DNA from: Larix sibirica
Taxonomy: Eukaryota; Streptophyta; Pinopsida; Pinales; Pinaceae
Assembly: GCA_004151065.3 (NCBI GenBank)
Contig: NWUY0300031938.1
Location: 4,037-26,114, forward strand
Length of the DNA: 22,078 nucleotides
Reading direction: 5' to 3'
Made by a program: the position numbers and the translations under genes. The notes beneath the pieces are model-generated. The model was not told the DNA's origin. It made no database searches and worked only from the letters and a program-made list of their open reading frames with translations. Below, piece after piece: positions 18,745 to 22,078 of this stretch; within the stretch, counting starts at the first letter, position 1, and each line of letters starts with the position of its first letter.

Positions 18745-21424
18745 TCAAATAAATAAACTAGCAATTACCTTTGCCCCTTTTATGGCAAAGGTAAAGGCTC
18801 TTCCTCTAAATGAAGGTCGTGGGGTTGGCTCTAGACTTAAATGTGCTCTAAAATAGGGAGAAGCTATACTTTGACATCCTCTAGAAGAAGAAGGAGAAGC
18901 TAGACTCTGACGTCCTTTGCTAATGCTACTACTAAGTCCAATTCATTACGTTTGTGTCTGTGAAGGTGGTGTTGCATTCTCGATGTCAATATACACCTAT
19001 AAAGGTGTATTCTTTAGAGCATCCTCCTCCTCTACAACACTCTCCTTCACCACCTCCTTTTGTAACCAATTAGGGATTAAGTCCATGATAGGCCTCTCGG
19101 TCTCCACCCTCCATGTAGTAGTGGTGTCAATCCCATCCAACAAAATGGCTTCCATATTTGGTGTTTTTTGGAGTTGCCTCATCAAAGATTGTACTAGATG
19201 TAGACCATGCCATTAAGGCATTGGGATTCTAACCTGTACAAGGGTCATAAATTATAAATTATAATAAATAATCTATAGGGTAATGGGGCATAAAAATGTA
19301 ATTTATAATAAATTCAAAATTGAATTTGGAAACTTTTAATTGGGTGCACTTCTTGGTATGTATTTTTTCAAACACCAATTGTGCTATCATCTTGAAGAGC
19401 TACATGTTTCGCTAAGTACCTGAATGGAAAGTTTCGTTAAATTGGGTACTCTGGAGACATAGCTTGTCCACCAAGCATCTATAACAAATAAGAGAAACAT
19501 AAGAAATGACATTGAAATTTGAAACAAGGTAGAAGAGAGATTGAAAATATGAAACAAAATGAATATTACTTGGTTGTTTGGTCTTCCTCTCTTGAGAAAC
19601 CATGTCAAATCCAAATATTCTAGTGATTGTCCTATATATTTCCATTTCTTTAGAAATATTTGCATGTTTTCTTGGAATTGGCACCATCCTATGAACACGT
19701 GAGGAATCGATCAATAACCTCAACATTAAATATAAAACCATATGAGTAAGAGGCAGTTGGGTTGAGGTAGATCCTTGCAACATGAATGGGGTGATGGAGT
19801 GTGTTGTTCCATCACTTGTCAATCGCATTCCATATCAATAATAATTTCTCGTATCCCTCACCCCCTTGTCCTTAGATTCTTTGTCCCTATCCAAGGCCTC
19901 ATACGAGTATCCCATTGCGGGCTTGTCTTGATCAACCAAGTAAAGAACCTGTACCAAAGGTTCACTAATGGCACACACCTCCTCCACTCCTAACCAAAAA
20001 ACCTTTTGGTATGACACTATCTTGGATATGGCATGCCCCTCAAGTTTAGTGCTTAATGATAAAGCATGCTACTCATCTAAAATGAGCATTCTCTTCACTT
20101 CCCACATACAAGTCAAGAGACATTGAAGCGAAATGAAGCTAGTTGAAAAACATGTGATTGTAGGACACACCAACTCCCTGTTATTTGTGAATTGCTTCAT
20201 CAAGCTAAGCACATATGTATGATTATATATAAATCTTATGACACTTCTATTCTATTCAACAATATCGTTGATATAAGTGACTTTCCCCATATCCTCTAAA
20301 ACCAAATCAATGCAACGCATGACACAAGGAGTCCAAATAAGATCCAATAACTCAACATAAGAAACCCGCCAACAACTACATAATTAACAACGTTATTTGT
20401 TATGACTTGGACAATTTTGCGGACCTATATCTTGGATGGACCCCATCCAACAAATCACATAAAATATTGCATCCTTAACATGTGCAAAGGCATAAAAAAA
20501 TTTAACAAACTTGGTCTTGTTGGGACAATTAACCAAGAAATTAATAAGGGTCTTTCCATTTTGATCAGTCTAATCATTTGACATTACAGTGCATCCATTG
20601 ATTTCCCAGGATCCCTTAAGCTCCTCCAATCTGTGTGTGCAATTGAGCTTTTGATTTTGAAGGATAGACCTCTCAACAGTAAACAACAACAACATCAAAC
20701 ATATATTGGTAGAATAGGTTGTTCTTGGCAATGCTGAAAAGAATGTCACTTCATAGAAAACACCTACCCACAAGCTTGTTTGCTTATTGCTTCTCCTTTA
20801 TTTAAACCATTGACCTAATAGAAGGGTGTGTGCTAGTGGTGGTTTTGAGAACAAAGAAAGGTGAGGTCATTAAGGGAATTGTGGAAGGTGAGGCCAAAGA
20901 AAAGATCCCACTTCTCAACACCTCGAGACTTGCAACTCCTCCGGCTGTAGGATCAATTCTCACAACTTCCTTCTCATCTCTCTTTTAACTATATTGAAGT
21001 GATTTATTGGCAATATGAATGACTTTCGAGGCTTCATTTAGACAAATTCCCACTTTATGCCCCATAATTTTGCAAGATGGTATTTCATCTAGTTGATTCC
21101 CCTTGTCATTTCCTTCCCACACAACTTGCAATTCAACTTTGATCAATTATTGGCAACTCCTCCGGCTGTAGGATCAATTCTCACAACTTCCTTCTCGTCT
21201 CTCTTTTAACTATATTGAAGTGATTTATTGGCAATATGAATGACTTTCGAGGCTTAATTTAGACAAATTCCCATTTTATGCCCCATAATTTTTGCAAGGT
21301 GGTATTTCATCTAGTTGATTCCCCTTGTCATTTCCTTCCCACACAACTTTCAATTCAACTTTGATCAATTATTCCCCTCAGGGGGCTCACCATATTCCCA
21401 CATAGGGTCCAAATATTTCGACAT
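18745..21424 (-). pseudogene. hAT-family transposase with BED finger, decayed (copy B)
   Basis: This has the same domain order and the same inactivating stops and frame changes as copy A. It starts at ATG 21424, with the BED segment at about 20931-21373 (duplicated), the DUF659-like part near 20655-20515, SEPLVQVLYLVDQDKPAMGY near 19950-19890, the C-terminal dimerisation region at about 19485-19365, and TGA at 18747-18745. Differences from copy A are few (for example EEVCAISE here and EEVCATSE in copy A). Shared disabling mutations mean the copy was made after the gene died, by segmental duplication, or that the two are alleles or haplotypes placed side by side. Confidence 0.85.
20931..21373 (-). 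repeat. BED-segment tandem duplication (copy B)
   Basis: There are two units of 221 and 222 bases. The second unit (from 21152) has most of the differences that separate copy B from copy A, including CTTAATTT, CCCATTTT, an extra T and AACTTTCAA. Confidence 0.9.
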
Positions 21425-21515
21425 TTTAAAATAATAATGATTTGACACAGGGAATAAAATGGAAATCAAGATTCAAAATAAAAGAATGTTGCAAATTAAA
21501 AAAATCATATATAAA

Positions 21516-21516
21516 N
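21516..21516. other. Single N at the end of copy B
   Basis: The match between copies A and B stops exactly here, although copy A continues for more bases into other sequence. Confidence 0.7.
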
Positions 21517-21589
21517 GTATTTTCTCTCAAAAAGGGCAAATAAAAGTCAAAATAATGGGAAAATCAACATCCAAAAAATAAAGGAAACA

Positions 21590-22078
21590 TGTCGGGGACA
21601 TGTTTTGACTTGTCTTCAATATTCTGTAGTGGTGGAAATCCCAAGAGGATTTGAGGGCGATTTAGAGAGAGTTAGCTCGTGATTGTACACTTGATTGAGA
21701 TCTCAACAGAGGGGTCCACATATCTCCATGAGGGGGGCGTACTTCATCTTGGAGAGGTGGTGCATGAGTGGGTGAGGTGTAACCAACCTCTTGAGAGGTG
21801 TCACTCACCTTTCCCAATTCACTCCTACCTTCACTCCACTCTCTCAACACTTGGAAATTTGCTCCTCCCACATGTGAATGCACCCTCTCTTGGCAAATGC
21901 ACCATCTCCCCTATTTAACCAGTGCACCCTGTCCATTCTATAGATGGTTGGAGCCTGAAATTTCTGCTTGAGTACTGTATTGTTATTGTAAGCCTTTTCT
22001 ATTGGAATACAGGACTTTGGAGGTCTATGGTGTGGATGAATATTGTCATGTGTGTATGAGGTAACTATAGCTTAGTTT
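21590..22078 (+). mobile_element. Possible LTR start, runs off the window
   Basis: TGTCGGGGACATG at 21590 resembles the TGTCGGGGAC start common to many plant LTRs. It is followed by about 320 bases of non-coding sequence, a TATA-like CTATTTAACC near 21911 and a T-rich region. ACATGTC-GGG-GACATGT at 21587-21603 is a perfect 7-bp inverted repeat. The right end, primer binding site and partner LTR are not in the window. The open frames at 21662-21918 overlap on both strands and are probably chance. Confidence 0.4.

Larger units (their letters stand above)
18227..21515. repeat. 3.29-kb duplication, copy B (hAT element)
   Basis: This is the partner of 14191-17478. Differences include CATGAG for CACAAG near 18726, AATGGC for AGTAGC near 19967, AAATCAC for AACTCAC near 20453, and a cluster after 21240 with one inserted T. 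It is bounded on both sides by single Ns. Confidence 0.95.

Noticed and set aside
1-22078. CRISPR array, bacterial operon, tRNA or rRNA gene
   Set aside because: No regularly spaced repeats, ribosome-binding-site-led gene runs, full tRNA cloverleaf or rRNA sequence was seen. The tRNA-like boxes fit SINEs only.

Overview
The window looks like nuclear DNA of a land plant with a large, repeat-rich genome, most likely a gymnosperm, though an angiosperm is not excluded. The reasons are AT-rich sequence, one gene with plant-type GT-AG splice sites and an intron near 10 kb, decayed LTR retrotransposon pieces with an initiator-Met-tRNA primer binding site, tRNA-derived SINEs, and plant hAT transposases carrying a BED zinc finger. 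Nothing points to a bacterial or organellar source. I could not name the species.

Layout. 1-2800: a minus-strand retroelement remnant with a recognisable RNase H segment, then AT-rich sequence with short tandem duplications. 2829-3479: G-box, probable promoter, 5' leader with a small upstream ORF, and a first coding exon that resembles the N-terminus of plant PP2A B'' regulatory subunits. 3480-13585: a probable intron of about 10.1 kb holding SINEs, a 5' LTR with primer binding site and decayed gag, a fragment of a hAT element, a duplicated decayed ORF around a 200-N gap, and several single tandem duplications. 13586-13759: a clean second exon with a strong acceptor and a stop codon, phase-compatible with the first. 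Joined, the two exons would give a small protein of about 111 residues whose second half I do not recognise.

14041-21515: hAT territory. Two near-identical copies of about 3.29 kb (14191-17478 and 18227-21515) each carry a minus-strand, stop-riddled hAT transposase with BED finger, DUF659-like core and C-terminal dimerisation region, and the BED segment is tandemly duplicated in both. 21517-22078: possible start of another LTR.

Assembly caution. The window has a 200-N gap and five single Ns (6425, 9883, 14190, 18226, 21516). The single Ns sit at or inside repeats, and three of them bound the large duplication, so part of the repeat structure may come from scaffolding. No intact operon-like or novel defence system is visible. 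The most interesting item is the small two-exon gene spanning the 10 kb intron.
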